Of a stretch of 64,000 nt of DNA, positions 41,104-48,592 are shown piece after piece. The notes below the pieces were generated by a model. That model saw only the letters and a list, made by a program, of their open reading frames with translations. It had not been told where the DNA came from and made no database searches. How positions within the stretch are numbered: the stretch's first letter is position 1; each line of letters opens with the position of its first letter. The translations under genes were made by a program, and so were the position numbers. Location: the NCBI GenBank assembly GCA_946539765.1, contig CAMNHO010000002.1, forward strand, positions 62,001 to 126,000, given 5' to 3'. Source of the stretch: UBA4312 sp002394635. GTDB taxonomy: Bacteria > Bacillota_I > Bacilli_A > Erysipelotrichales > Erysipelotrichaceae.

Positions 41104-42150
41104 CTAGCTCTCTTCTTTTTTCAATTCAGCTGCTTCTTTTAAGTAAACAAATAATTGATCAATGTCTTCTTTTTTTGTTGAAAAACCAGTCGCAAAACGA
41201 ATAACATAGAAATTGTCTCTTTTCTCCCAAACTTCAAAATCTATATACTTTGAAAGAAATTCAAATTGTTCACTAGTTACCAATGGAAAAACCTGATTGG
41301 TTTCACTTTTCATAAATAGTGGATAACGCAGTTCATGAAGTTTTTTCTGAATTAATTGAGCAAGTCGGATTTCGTAATCAGCATACATAAATAATGTATC
41401 CTTTTCAAAAAGGGCTTGGAACTGCAAGCCTAGAAGCCATCCCTTAGCCAACATCGCACCTGTCTGTTTCATAACAAAGCGAAAATTCTTTTTGAGTTCG
41501 GGATTCACGATAACAACCGCTTCCCCAAATAAAGCTCCGTTTTTTGTGCCACCTATTGTAAATACATCACAATATTTAGCTACATCATTTAATGTGTAAT
41601 CTACACCAGACATTAAAGCAACGCCAAGACGTGCCCCATCCATCATCAAATACATACCCAGCTGATCACAAATATTTCTGAGATCCTTTAATTCGTGTAA
41701 AGAATATACAGTACCAAATTCAGTCGCGTTAGAAATATATACCATTTTTGGATAAACCATATGTTCATATGTTAACATATGTGCATCATATGCTTTTTTT
41801 ACTTCGGATGGAGTGATTTTTCCATTTGTGTTTGACACAGTAATTACTTTATGTCCGGTAGCTTCAATCGCACCTGTTTCGTGAAGAGCAATATGACCTG
41901 AATCACACGCTATAACGGCTTCATAAGAACGCAATGCTGCTTTAATAATGGTTAGGTTGGTTTGTGTTCCTCCAACTAAGAAATGAATATCTGCATTTGT
42001 ATCCGGCATTTTTGCTTGTATCATCTCTTTTGCTTTTTTACACTCGATATCCAAACCATAGCCATCGTATTTTGTACCATTCGTTTTTTGCAGCAATTCC
42101 AAAATCTCAGGTATACATCCTTCACTATAATCATTTCTGAAAGATAACAT
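41104..42150 (-). CDS. Low-specificity L-threonine aldolase-like PLP enzyme
   Basis: The 348-residue protein is a fold-type I PLP enzyme of the beta-eliminating lyase/threonine aldolase family, splitting threonine to glycine and acetaldehyde in typical members. It has FRNDYSEGCIPEILELL at the start, GGTQTNLTIIKAAL (cofactor phosphate), HETGAIEATGHKV, MMDGARLG with the pyridine-binding Asp, and the Schiff-base Lys in TIGGTKNGALFGEA. ATG 42150 has AAGGAGG 8 bases upstream; the ATG two codons earlier is too close to it. It is a single gene with a promoter at 42174-42201. Confidence 0.9.
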   Translation of the reverse strand: MLSFRNDYSEGCIPEILELLQKTNGTKYDGYGLDIECKKAKEMIQAKMPDTNADIHFLVGGTQTNLTIIKAALRSYEAVIACDSGHIALHETGAIEATGHKVITVSNTNGKITPSEVKKAYDAHMLTYEHMVYPKMVYISNATEFGTVYSLHELKDLRNICDQLGMYLMMDGARLGVALMSGVDYTLNDVAKYCDVFTIGGTKNGALFGEAVVIVNPELKKNFRFVMKQTGAMLAKGWLLGLQFQALFEKDTLFMYADYEIRLAQLIQKKLHELRYPLFMKSETNQVFPLVTSEQFEFLSKYIDFEVWEKRDNFYVIRFATGFSTKKEDIDQLFVYLKEAAELKKEES

Positions 42151-42173
42151 ATTCATCCCTCCTTCAAGGTGGT

Positions 42174-42201
42174 ATTGTAACATTATTTATGAAAAGGTCA
42201 A
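42174..42201 (-). promoter_or_regulatory. Promoter of the threonine aldolase-like gene
   Basis: Minus-strand TTGACC (42196-42201), 16-bp spacer and extended TGTTACAAT (-10 at 42174-42179). Confidence 0.75.
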
Positions 42202-42210
42202 ATATATTTT

Positions 42211-42239
42211 AAAAAAAGTATGGGTATAAGCCCATACTC
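42211..42239 (-). terminator. Terminator of the butyrate operon
   Basis: A perfect AGTATGGG/CCCATACT stem with a six-base loop and a run of T on the minus strand, right after the but stop codon. Confidence 0.88.
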
Positions 42240-43580
42240 TTAACGACAATTCGATTTTTTCCAAATCTTCATTTGTTCAGCTTGTTTGATCAGCTCTTCA
42301 CGGAAATCTGGATGTGCAATGGAAATCAGTGCTTCGGCGCGCTGCCAGGTATTTAATCCCTTCAGATTAACCATACCGTATTCCGTAACAACATAATGTG
42401 TATTCGCACGTGTATCCGTAACAATAGAACCAGGATTCAATGTCGGAACAATTCTGGATTTAACTTCTCCGGACTTTGTTTTAAAGGTAGAAGATAAACA
42501 AATAAAGCTCTTACCACCTTTGGATAAGTATGCACCCAACACAAAATCCAGCTGTCCTCCGGCTCCACTGATATGTTTAATACCGGAAGATTCGGAACTA
42601 ACCTGACCAAATAAGTCAATGTCAACCGCATTATTAATTGAAATGAAGTTATCTAATGCAGAAATAGAACGGATATCATTCGTATAATCAACAGGCGCAG
42701 ACATACATTCCGGATTATCATCTAAATAATCATACAGCTTTTGTGTTCCTGCACCAAAGGCATATACTTGTCTTCCTTTATCGATATTCTTGTTAATGCC
42801 ATCAATTTTTCCGGCATTTGCGATATCAACAAATGCATCGACATACATTTCTGTATGAACACCCAAATGTTTCAAATCCGATTTCGCAATCAATGAACCC
42901 ACAGCGTTTGGCATACCGCCAATACCTAATTGCAAACAAGCCCCATCAGGAATCTCATTAACAATTAACTGCGCTACCTTTTCATCAATTTCTGTCGCTG
43001 GAGCACCCGCCAGGATACCCATTCCCGGATTATGTCCTTCAACAATCTGGGATACTTGAGAAATATGAATGGATTCACTGAATCCACCCAGACATCTAGG
43101 CATATTTTTGTTTACTTCAACAATGATTACTTTGGCACGATTGCACATGTCTAACATATGCGATCCATTTGGACCGAAGTTGAAATAACCAAATTTATCC
43201 ATCGGCGATACCTGGAACATAGCGACGTCAATATCCTCGACATTTTCGCGATAATAACGAGGTAATTCAGAATAACGAACGGGTGCATAATATGCAAAAC
43301 CTTGATTGATCGCACGACGTTCAATTCCGGTCATATGCCATGAATTCCAAGTAAAATGTGCTCCTGGATTTTCAATATCGAAGATAGCTGGTTTCCATAA
43401 AGCAATACCACCACGGATTTTCACATCTTCGAGCTCCGTCATTCTAGCGGCAAGTGCTTTATCCAAAGCCTGCGGATGGCCTGTACACCATCCGTAGTCT
43501 ACCCAGTCACCGCTTTTTACGACCTTGACTGCCTGCTCAGCCGAGCATAACTTTGATGCATATTCTCTACTGTAATCCAT
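42240..43580 (-). CDS. but: Butyryl-CoA:acetate CoA-transferase
   Basis: But swaps CoA from butyryl-CoA to acetate, giving butyrate and acetyl-CoA, the last step of the main gut butyrate route. The 446-residue family I CoA-transferase has SGDWVDYGWCTGHPQALD near the start, FTWNSWHMTGIERR at 76-89 (close to the Roseburia-type enzyme as I recall it), and GVHTEMYVDAF with catalytic Glu244. 4-hydroxybutyrate CoA-transferase is the main alternative, but co-transcription with crt, hbd and bcd-etf argues for butyrate. It ends the operon. Confidence 0.9.
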   Translation of the reverse strand: MDYSREYASKLCSAEQAVKVVKSGDWVDYGWCTGHPQALDKALAARMTELEDVKIRGGIALWKPAIFDIENPGAHFTWNSWHMTGIERRAINQGFAYYAPVRYSELPRYYRENVEDIDVAMFQVSPMDKFGYFNFGPNGSHMLDMCNRAKVIIVEVNKNMPRCLGGFSESIHISQVSQIVEGHNPGMGILAGAPATEIDEKVAQLIVNEIPDGACLQLGIGGMPNAVGSLIAKSDLKHLGVHTEMYVDAFVDIANAGKIDGINKNIDKGRQVYAFGAGTQKLYDYLDDNPECMSAPVDYTNDIRSISALDNFISINNAVDIDLFGQVSSESSGIKHISGAGGQLDFVLGAYLSKGGKSFICLSSTFKTKSGEVKSRIVPTLNPGSIVTDTRANTHYVVTEYGMVNLKGLNTWQRAEALISIAHPDFREELIKQAEQMKIWKKSNCR

Positions 43581-43599
43581 TTAAATATACCTTGTCCTT

Positions 43600-44379
43600 T
43601 TACTTGTTTTTGAATTCTTTTTCTTTTACACGGTTAACGAAGCATTCCATGCCATATGTCTGGTCTTCCGTTGCGAAGCATGCAGAGAAATCTTCTACCT
43701 CTTCAGCAATACCGCCATCAATATCTTTCTGTAAACCTTCATTGATAGCTTTTTTAGCATATGCAACAGCAATTGGAGCATTTTTTGCGATACCATTGGC
43801 CATTTTCATAACTGTAGGCATTAATTCTTCTGCAGGTACAACATTATTTACTAAACCGATTTCTAAGGCTTTAGCCGCTTTAATATTGCGAGCTGTATAA
43901 ATCATTTCCTTAGCAATTCCAACTGGAACTAATCGAGCCAAACGCTGTGTTCCACCGAATCCCGGTGTAATTCCTAAACCAACTTCCGGCTGACCGAAAA
44001 TTGCATTTTCAGCGGCAACACGAATATCGCAAGACATAGCTAATTCACAGCCTCCACCTAAAGCGAATCCATTTACAGCTGCAATGACCGGACAATGCAA
44101 CTGTTCGATTGCACGGAAGATCTTGTTTCCATAAGCGCCATATTCTGCAGCTTCTTCAACAGATTTATCTTTCATTTCCACAATATCAGCACCGGCTACA
44201 AAACTCTTTTCTCCAGCTCCGGTAATAACAGCTACATAAGTATCTTTATCCGCAGCAACAGTGTTTACAGCTTCTTCCAGATCTTGTAAAGTAGCGGTAT
44301 TCAAAGCATTTAAAGCTTTTGGACGATTGATAGTGATAATTGATACATGACCTTGTTTTTCTAATAATACATTTTCCAT
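43600..44379 (-). CDS. crt: 3-hydroxybutyryl-CoA dehydratase (crotonase)
   Basis: Crt dehydrates 3-hydroxybutyryl-CoA to crotonyl-CoA. The 259-residue crotonase-fold protein has the CoA oxyanion motifs KSFVAGADIVEMK and FALGGGCELAMSCDIRVA, and PEVGLGITPGFGGTQRL with the catalytic Glu. It follows hbd after 61 bp that contain a strong hairpin, and precedes but by 19 bp. The ATG has AAGGAGG upstream. Confidence 0.95.
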   Translation of the reverse strand: MENVLLEKQGHVSIITINRPKALNALNTATLQDLEEAVNTVAADKDTYVAVITGAGEKSFVAGADIVEMKDKSVEEAAEYGAYGNKIFRAIEQLHCPVIAAVNGFALGGGCELAMSCDIRVAAENAIFGQPEVGLGITPGFGGTQRLARLVPVGIAKEMIYTARNIKAAKALEIGLVNNVVPAEELMPTVMKMANGIAKNAPIAVAYAKKAINEGLQKDIDGGIAEEVEDFSACFATEDQTYGMECFVNRVKEKEFKNK

Positions 44380-44401
44380 GATTTATCCTCCTTATAAAAG
44401 C

Positions 44402-44429
44402 AGATTACTCTAAAAGATTAGAGTAATCT
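44402..44429 (-). terminator. Intercistronic 12-bp hairpin between hbd and crt
   Basis: AGATTACTCTAA/TTAGAGTAATCT is a perfect 12-bp stem with a four-base loop. On the minus strand it is followed by GCTTTTAT, a weak T run. It may be a partial terminator or an mRNA processing/stability element setting the hbd to crt-but ratio. Confidence 0.6.
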
Positions 44430-44440
44430 CCTTGTAAAAT

Positions 44441-45313
44441 TTAAATTTCGTCAACCGGTGTCTTTGTGCGGTCTGCGTTATAAACGTAGAATCCTTTTCC
44501 GGATTTAACACCTAAGTTACCACCACGAACCATTTTTCTCAGTAATGGACATGCACGGTATTTGCTGTCTTTTGTTTCGTTGTACAATACATCCATAATA
44601 GCCAGACAAATATCCAAACCAATGTAGTCACCTAATTCCAATGGTCCCATTGGGTGGTTAGCACCTAACTTCATAGCTGCATCGATACCAGCGATGTTAG
44701 AAACACCTTCCATCTTAATGAAAGCCGCTTCGTTGATCATAGGAACCAAAATACGGTTTACTACGAATCCGGCAGCTTCATTAACCTGTACCGGAGTTTT
44801 TCCGATTTCTACAGAAATCTCTTTAATTTTTTCAACAACTTCTGCAGGCGTATTAACACCAGCGATAACTTCGATCAGTTTCATACGATCAGCTGGGTTA
44901 AAGAAATGCATACCAACAACCGGACGATTTACACCCTTACCGATTTCAGTAATGGATAAAGAAGAAGTGTTAGAAGCGAAGATCGTTTCTTCTTTACAAA
45001 TTGCATCCAATTCTTTGAAAGTGTTCTGTTTAACACCCATGTCTTCAAATGCAGCTTCAACGATTAAATCTGCATCTGCGCATAAGTCTTCTTTCAATCC
45101 TGGAGTAATAGAAGCCAAAATAGCATCTACTTTTTCCTGGGACATTTTTCCTTTGGAAACTAAACGAGCATATCCTTTAGCGATTTTTTCTTTTCCGCCT
45201 TCGGCCCATTCCTGTTTAATATCACATAAAGCTACAGTGTATCCTTCTACCTGTGCGAAAGCTTTAGCGATACCCTGGCCCATTGTACCGGCACCAATAA
45301 TTCCAACTTTCAT
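44441..45313 (-). CDS. hbd: 3-hydroxybutyryl-CoA dehydrogenase
   Basis: Hbd reduces acetoacetyl-CoA to 3-hydroxybutyryl-CoA with NADH or NADPH. The 290-residue protein begins with the Rossmann motif VGIIGAGTMGQGIAKAF, then has FASNTSSLSITEIG and the catalytic MHFFNPADRMKLIEVI with the active-site His, and AAGFVVNRILVPMINEA in the C-terminal helical domain. It lies third from the end of the butyrate operon with an AAGGAG ribosome site. Confidence 0.96.
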   Translation of the reverse strand: MKVGIIGAGTMGQGIAKAFAQVEGYTVALCDIKQEWAEGGKEKIAKGYARLVSKGKMSQEKVDAILASITPGLKEDLCADADLIVEAAFEDMGVKQNTFKELDAICKEETIFASNTSSLSITEIGKGVNRPVVGMHFFNPADRMKLIEVIAGVNTPAEVVEKIKEISVEIGKTPVQVNEAAGFVVNRILVPMINEAAFIKMEGVSNIAGIDAAMKLGANHPMGPLELGDYIGLDICLAIMDVLYNETKDSKYRACPLLRKMVRGGNLGVKSGKGFYVYNADRTKTPVDEI

Positions 45314-45338
45314 TTTTTTGATCTCCTTTTTAAATTCA

Positions 45339-46370
45339 TTATTCAGCTTTAGCAGCTTTAATAGCTTCTACCAATAAAGGCAGGACTTTTTCTACATCAC
45401 CAACGAATCCCATGTTAGAAATCGAGAAGATTTCTGCCTGAGGGTCACGGTTGATGGAGATAATCATATCTGATTTATCCATACCAGCGCAGTGCTGTAC
45501 AGCACCAGAAATACCACAAGCGATGTATAAGGACGGACGAACTGTTTTACCAGTCTGACCTACCTGACGTTCTTTCGGCAGGAATCCATCTTCTACAACA
45601 GCACGAGAGCAAGCAACAACGCCGCCTAATTCATCCGCAACAGCCTGTACTAAGTCCAAGCATCCTTCAGCGCCACGTCCGGCACCAACAAGAATGTCAG
45701 CTTTCGTGATATCTACGTCAGCTTTTGCTTTTTCAATAACTTTTTCTACAAATACTTCAGGATCTGTTGTTGTCCATACAGGTTTAAATTCTTCAACTTC
45801 ACCAGTACGTGTTTCATCACTTGGTGCCATTTCGAATACCTTCGGACGAATTGTAGCCATCTGAGGCCGAGTATCTTTACATACGATTGTACCGAATAAG
45901 TTACCACCGAATGTAGGACGAGTAACATCTAACAGAGATTCTCCTGTTTTTTCAGCCCATTCAGTATCTACTTCGATCTTAGTAGCATCTGCAGTCAGAC
46001 CGACATTGATACGAGCGGCAACACGCGGAGCCAGGTCACGTCCTAATGTTGTTGCACCAGTCAGGAAAGAATCTGGTTTGTATTTCAAAATAACCTGTGT
46101 CAATGCATCTGCATAGAACTGAGTTGAATAATCCTTCAACAAATCGTCATCTACAACGATTACTTTATCTGCACCATGAACGATTACGTCCTGTGCTTTA
46201 TCTTTTACATCTTTACCTAGCAAAACACCAACTACTTTGTATCCAAAACTAGGAATAGAAGCAACCAGCTTTCTTGCCTCTGAAATCAGTTCATAACCAA
46301 CTTCAGCAATGTTTCCATTTTCCTGCTCTACAAACACGAAAATGTCCTTATATTCTTCAAATTTAGCCAT
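45339..46370 (-). CDS. etfA: Electron transfer flavoprotein alpha subunit
   Basis: EtfA binds FAD and passes electrons between NADH, ferredoxin and butyryl-CoA dehydrogenase. The 343-residue protein shows the C-terminal FAD signature: VGAGRGAEGCLDLVQAVAD, ACSRAVVEDGFLP, VGQTGKTVRPSLYIACGISGAVQH and INRDPQAEIFSISNMGFVGD. Partner EtfB is encoded directly upstream. Together with Bcd it likely forms the bifurcating complex of butyrate producers; whether bifurcation occurs is inferred from context. Confidence 0.96.
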   Translation of the reverse strand: MAKFEEYKDIFVFVEQENGNIAEVGYELISEARKLVASIPSFGYKVVGVLLGKDVKDKAQDVIVHGADKVIVVDDDLLKDYSTQFYADALTQVILKYKPDSFLTGATTLGRDLAPRVAARINVGLTADATKIEVDTEWAEKTGESLLDVTRPTFGGNLFGTIVCKDTRPQMATIRPKVFEMAPSDETRTGEVEEFKPVWTTTDPEVFVEKVIEKAKADVDITKADILVGAGRGAEGCLDLVQAVADELGGVVACSRAVVEDGFLPKERQVGQTGKTVRPSLYIACGISGAVQHCAGMDKSDMIISINRDPQAEIFSISNMGFVGDVEKVLPLLVEAIKAAKAE

Positions 46371-46384
46371 TCTGTTTCTCCCTC

Positions 46385-47179
46385 CTATTTCGTAATGATT
46401 TGCTTTTCTTTCAAAGTCTTCGCAATCATTGTAGCAGTTTCCTGCTCAGACAAGTTATAAGTATTTGTTTCAGCAGAAACATCCTTCGTGAATGTACGTT
46501 TTACGCTTGTAGGAGATCCGGCAAATCCAACCAGAGATGGATCTAAACCTAAATCAGCATTTGTCATAACTTTTACTTTATCTTCCTTCATTAAGTCAAC
46601 GATATCGTTGCAGTTCATGAAGCGTGGTGTATTCATTCCAGATAAAGTAGTTAATACGCATGGTAGTTTACATGTGATGATCTGATCAACATCATCTAAT
46701 GCTTTTTTAACTGTAATTTTACCATCTTCAATTTTAATGATTTCATCAACATAAGTAATCTGAGGAACACCTAAACGTTCTGCAGTTTGAGGACCAACCT
46801 GTGCTGTATCACCATCGATAGCCTGACGGCCGGCAATGACAAGGTCGAATCCAACTTTTTCCAAAGCAGCAGCTAATGCACGGCTTGTTGCACAAGTGTC
46901 TGAACCACCTAATACACGGTCAGTTAACAATACACCATTGTCCGCACCACGAGCGATACTTTCGTCCAACATTTCTTTAGCTTTTGGTAAACCCATTGTC
47001 ATAACAGTGATTTCGATAGAAGGATCTGCATCCTTTAATTGTAAAGCGGCTTCCAAACCAGCTAAGTCATCTGGGTTTGTGATAGCAGGAACACCATCAC
47101 GAATTAATGCACCAGTATTCTTATCAACACTGATTTCAGTTGAATCTGGTACTTGTTTTTCAAGAACGACGATTTTCAT
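46385..47179 (-). CDS. etfB: Electron transfer flavoprotein beta subunit
   Basis: The 264-residue EtfB starts MKIVVLEKQVPDSTEI and has AVTNPDDLAGLEAALQLKD-like sequence, ARGADNGVLLTDRVLGGSDT, and DLVIAGRQAIDGDTAQVGPQ, which binds nucleotide between the subunits. It forms the heterodimer with EtfA, 14 bp downstream, and accepts electrons for Bcd, encoded 18 bp upstream. Confidence 0.95.
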   Translation of the reverse strand: MKIVVLEKQVPDSTEISVDKNTGALIRDGVPAITNPDDLAGLEAALQLKDADPSIEITVMTMGLPKAKEMLDESIARGADNGVLLTDRVLGGSDTCATSRALAAALEKVGFDLVIAGRQAIDGDTAQVGPQTAERLGVPQITYVDEIIKIEDGKITVKKALDDVDQIITCKLPCVLTTLSGMNTPRFMNCNDIVDLMKEDKVKVMTNADLGLDPSLVGFAGSPTSVKRTFTKDVSAETNTYNLSEQETATMIAKTLKEKQIITK

Positions 47180-47197
47180 ATCTTTTCAATCCTTTCC

Positions 47198-48340
47198 TTA
47201 TCGCAGCATTGCACCTGAAATTACCATACGTTGTACTTCACTTGTACCTTCGTAGATTTCAGTAATCTTAGCATCTCTGAACATTCTTTCAACTGGTAAG
47301 TCACGAGTATAACCGTAGCCACCCATCAACTGGATTGCTTTCGTCGTAACATCCATAGCGACTTCCGCTGCAAACAATTTAGCTTCGGCTGCCAATACCG
47401 TGTAAGGTTCACCGTTTTCTTTAGCCATTGCAGCTTTATAAACCATTAAACGAGCTGCATCAACCTGAGTCTGCATATTAGCTAACTGGAACTGTGTGTT
47501 CTGGAAAGCAGCAATCGGACGTTTAAACTGTTTACGAGCTTTTACATAAGGAATGACTTCGTCAATAGCACCCTGAGCAATACCTAATGCCTGGGCAGCG
47601 ATACCAATACGGCCACCATCCAGAGTCTGCATGGCAATACGGAAACCTTTACCTTCTTTACCTAATAAGTTTTCTTTAGGAATACGTACGTTGTTGAAAA
47701 TTAACTCACGAGTAGCCGATCCACGGATACCAAGTTTCTTTTCGTGAAGACCGAAAGTAAATCCTTCCCAGTCCTTTTCTACGATAAATGCGGAGATACC
47801 ACGAGTTCCCTGTGATTTGTCTGTCATAGCGAAGATAATATAAACATCCGCTTCACCGGCATTCGTGATAAAGATCTTTGTACCATTCAGAATATAATCG
47901 CCATTTTCATCTTTAACAGCTGTGGTCTGCTGGCTGGCAGCATCTGTACCTGCGTTCGGTTCAGTCAAACCAAAAGCAGCCAGTTTTTTTCCAGTACATA
48001 AATCAGTCAAATATTTTTCTTTCTGTTCTGGTGTACCAAACTGAGCGATTGGCCAAGTACCCAAAGATGTGTGAGCACTTAAAATAACTCCCGTTGTAGC
48101 ACATGTTTTAGACAATTCTTCAACTGCCAGGATGTAACTTAAATAGTCTGCCCCTGCTCCACCGTATTCGCGCGGATAAGGAATTCCTAACATTTTTGCC
48201 TGACGCATTGCTTCAACAGATTCTGTAGCGAATCTTTCTTGTTCATCGACATCAGCGGCATTTTCTTTAACTACACCGTTGGCTACTTCTCTGAACAACT
48301 TCTGCATCATTTTTTGTTGTTCTGTCAAATTGAAATCCAT
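47198..48340 (-). CDS. bcd: Butyryl-CoA dehydrogenase
   Basis: Bcd reduces crotonyl-CoA to butyryl-CoA. The 380-residue acyl-CoA dehydrogenase has LAAFGLTEPNAGTDAA and KIFITNAGEADVYI (FAD and substrate), GIRGSATRELIFNNVRIP, and the C-terminal QLMGGYGYTRDLPVERMFRDAK followed by EIYEGTSEVQR containing the catalytic Glu. It is the first gene of the bcd-etfB-etfA-hbd-crt-but operon, driven by a promoter at 48420-48448 next to a Rex-like operator. Confidence 0.95.
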   Translation of the reverse strand: MDFNLTEQQKMMQKLFREVANGVVKENAADVDEQERFATESVEAMRQAKMLGIPYPREYGGAGADYLSYILAVEELSKTCATTGVILSAHTSLGTWPIAQFGTPEQKEKYLTDLCTGKKLAAFGLTEPNAGTDAASQQTTAVKDENGDYILNGTKIFITNAGEADVYIIFAMTDKSQGTRGISAFIVEKDWEGFTFGLHEKKLGIRGSATRELIFNNVRIPKENLLGKEGKGFRIAMQTLDGGRIGIAAQALGIAQGAIDEVIPYVKARKQFKRPIAAFQNTQFQLANMQTQVDAARLMVYKAAMAKENGEPYTVLAAEAKLFAAEVAMDVTTKAIQLMGGYGYTRDLPVERMFRDAKITEIYEGTSEVQRMVISGAMLR

Positions 48341-48386
48341 AAATTGAAGTTCTCCTTTCCTTCTATATCAACTTCAAGATATTTTC

Positions 48387-48410
48387 TGGGAAACATTATA
48401 GTTTTTCCCA
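48387..48410 (-). promoter_or_regulatory. 5'-terminal hairpin of the bcd operon mRNA
   Basis: TGGGAAA pairs with TTTCCCA around a ten-base loop. The predicted transcription start (about 48413) lies only a few bases upstream, so the transcript would begin with this stem, a typical mRNA-stabilising arrangement. Confidence 0.5.
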
Positions 48411-48419
48411 TACATTTTT

Positions 48420-48448
48420 ATTTTACATAGTTTTAAAAACAACGTCAA
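48420..48448 (-). promoter_or_regulatory. Promoter of the bcd-etfBA-hbd-crt-but operon
   Basis: Minus-strand TTGACG (48443-48448), 17-bp spacer and TAAAAT (48420-48425). An 18-bp Rex-like operator lies six bases upstream of the -35 box. Confidence 0.85.
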
Positions 48449-48453
48449 TGTAT

Positions 48454-48471
48454 TTGTGAATTATTTTACAA
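48454..48471. promoter_or_regulatory. Rex (redox-sensing repressor) operator
   Basis: On the minus strand TTGTAAAATAATTCACAA, matching the Firmicutes Rex consensus TTGTGAAATAATTCACAA at 17 of 18 positions by eye. Rex leaves DNA when NADH rises and is known to control butyrate genes in clostridia. Confidence 0.8.
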
Positions 48472-48496
48472 ATGCGAAATTTTTCTCATATTTCAC

Positions 48497-48514
48497 AAGT
48501 TAATTTTTTCACAA
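48497..48514. promoter_or_regulatory. Second, weaker Rex-like site ahead of the thiolase promoter
   Basis: On the minus strand TTGTGAAAAAATTAACTT: one perfect half site (TTGTGAA) and a degraded one, ending six bases before the -35 box of the thiolase gene. A further TTGTGAAATA half site lies at about 48489-48498. Confidence 0.5.
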
Positions 48515-48519
48515 AGTCG

Positions 48520-48548
48520 TTGACATAGCTATTTTGATAGATTAATAT
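48520..48548 (+). promoter_or_regulatory. Promoter of the thiolase gene
   Basis: Perfect TTGACA (48520-48525), 17-bp spacer and TAATAT (48543-48548), 45 bp before the ATG, which has a GAGG ribosome site. Confidence 0.8.
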
Positions 48549-48592
48549 GAATGCGTTAAAACTTGAATATATACAAGTAGAAAGAGGATAAA

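Larger units (their letters stand above)
40604..41104. mobile_element. 0.5-kb inverted-repeat element (MITE-like or decayed insertion sequence)
   Basis: The whole gap between two convergent genes is bounded by 18-bp inverted repeats, CCAATGTCATTAAGTTAA (40606-40623) and its complement with one mismatch (41085-41102). TAG flanks both ends, a possible 3-bp target duplication. Inside there is no open frame over about 30 codons, a terminator-like hairpin (40639-40671), a hairpin pairing GCTTATT and ATCCAT with ATGGAT and AATAAGC (about 40719-40756), and an 11-bp AGAACAGAAGA/TCTTCTGTTCT hairpin near the right end. I cannot name an IS family. Confidence 0.6.
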
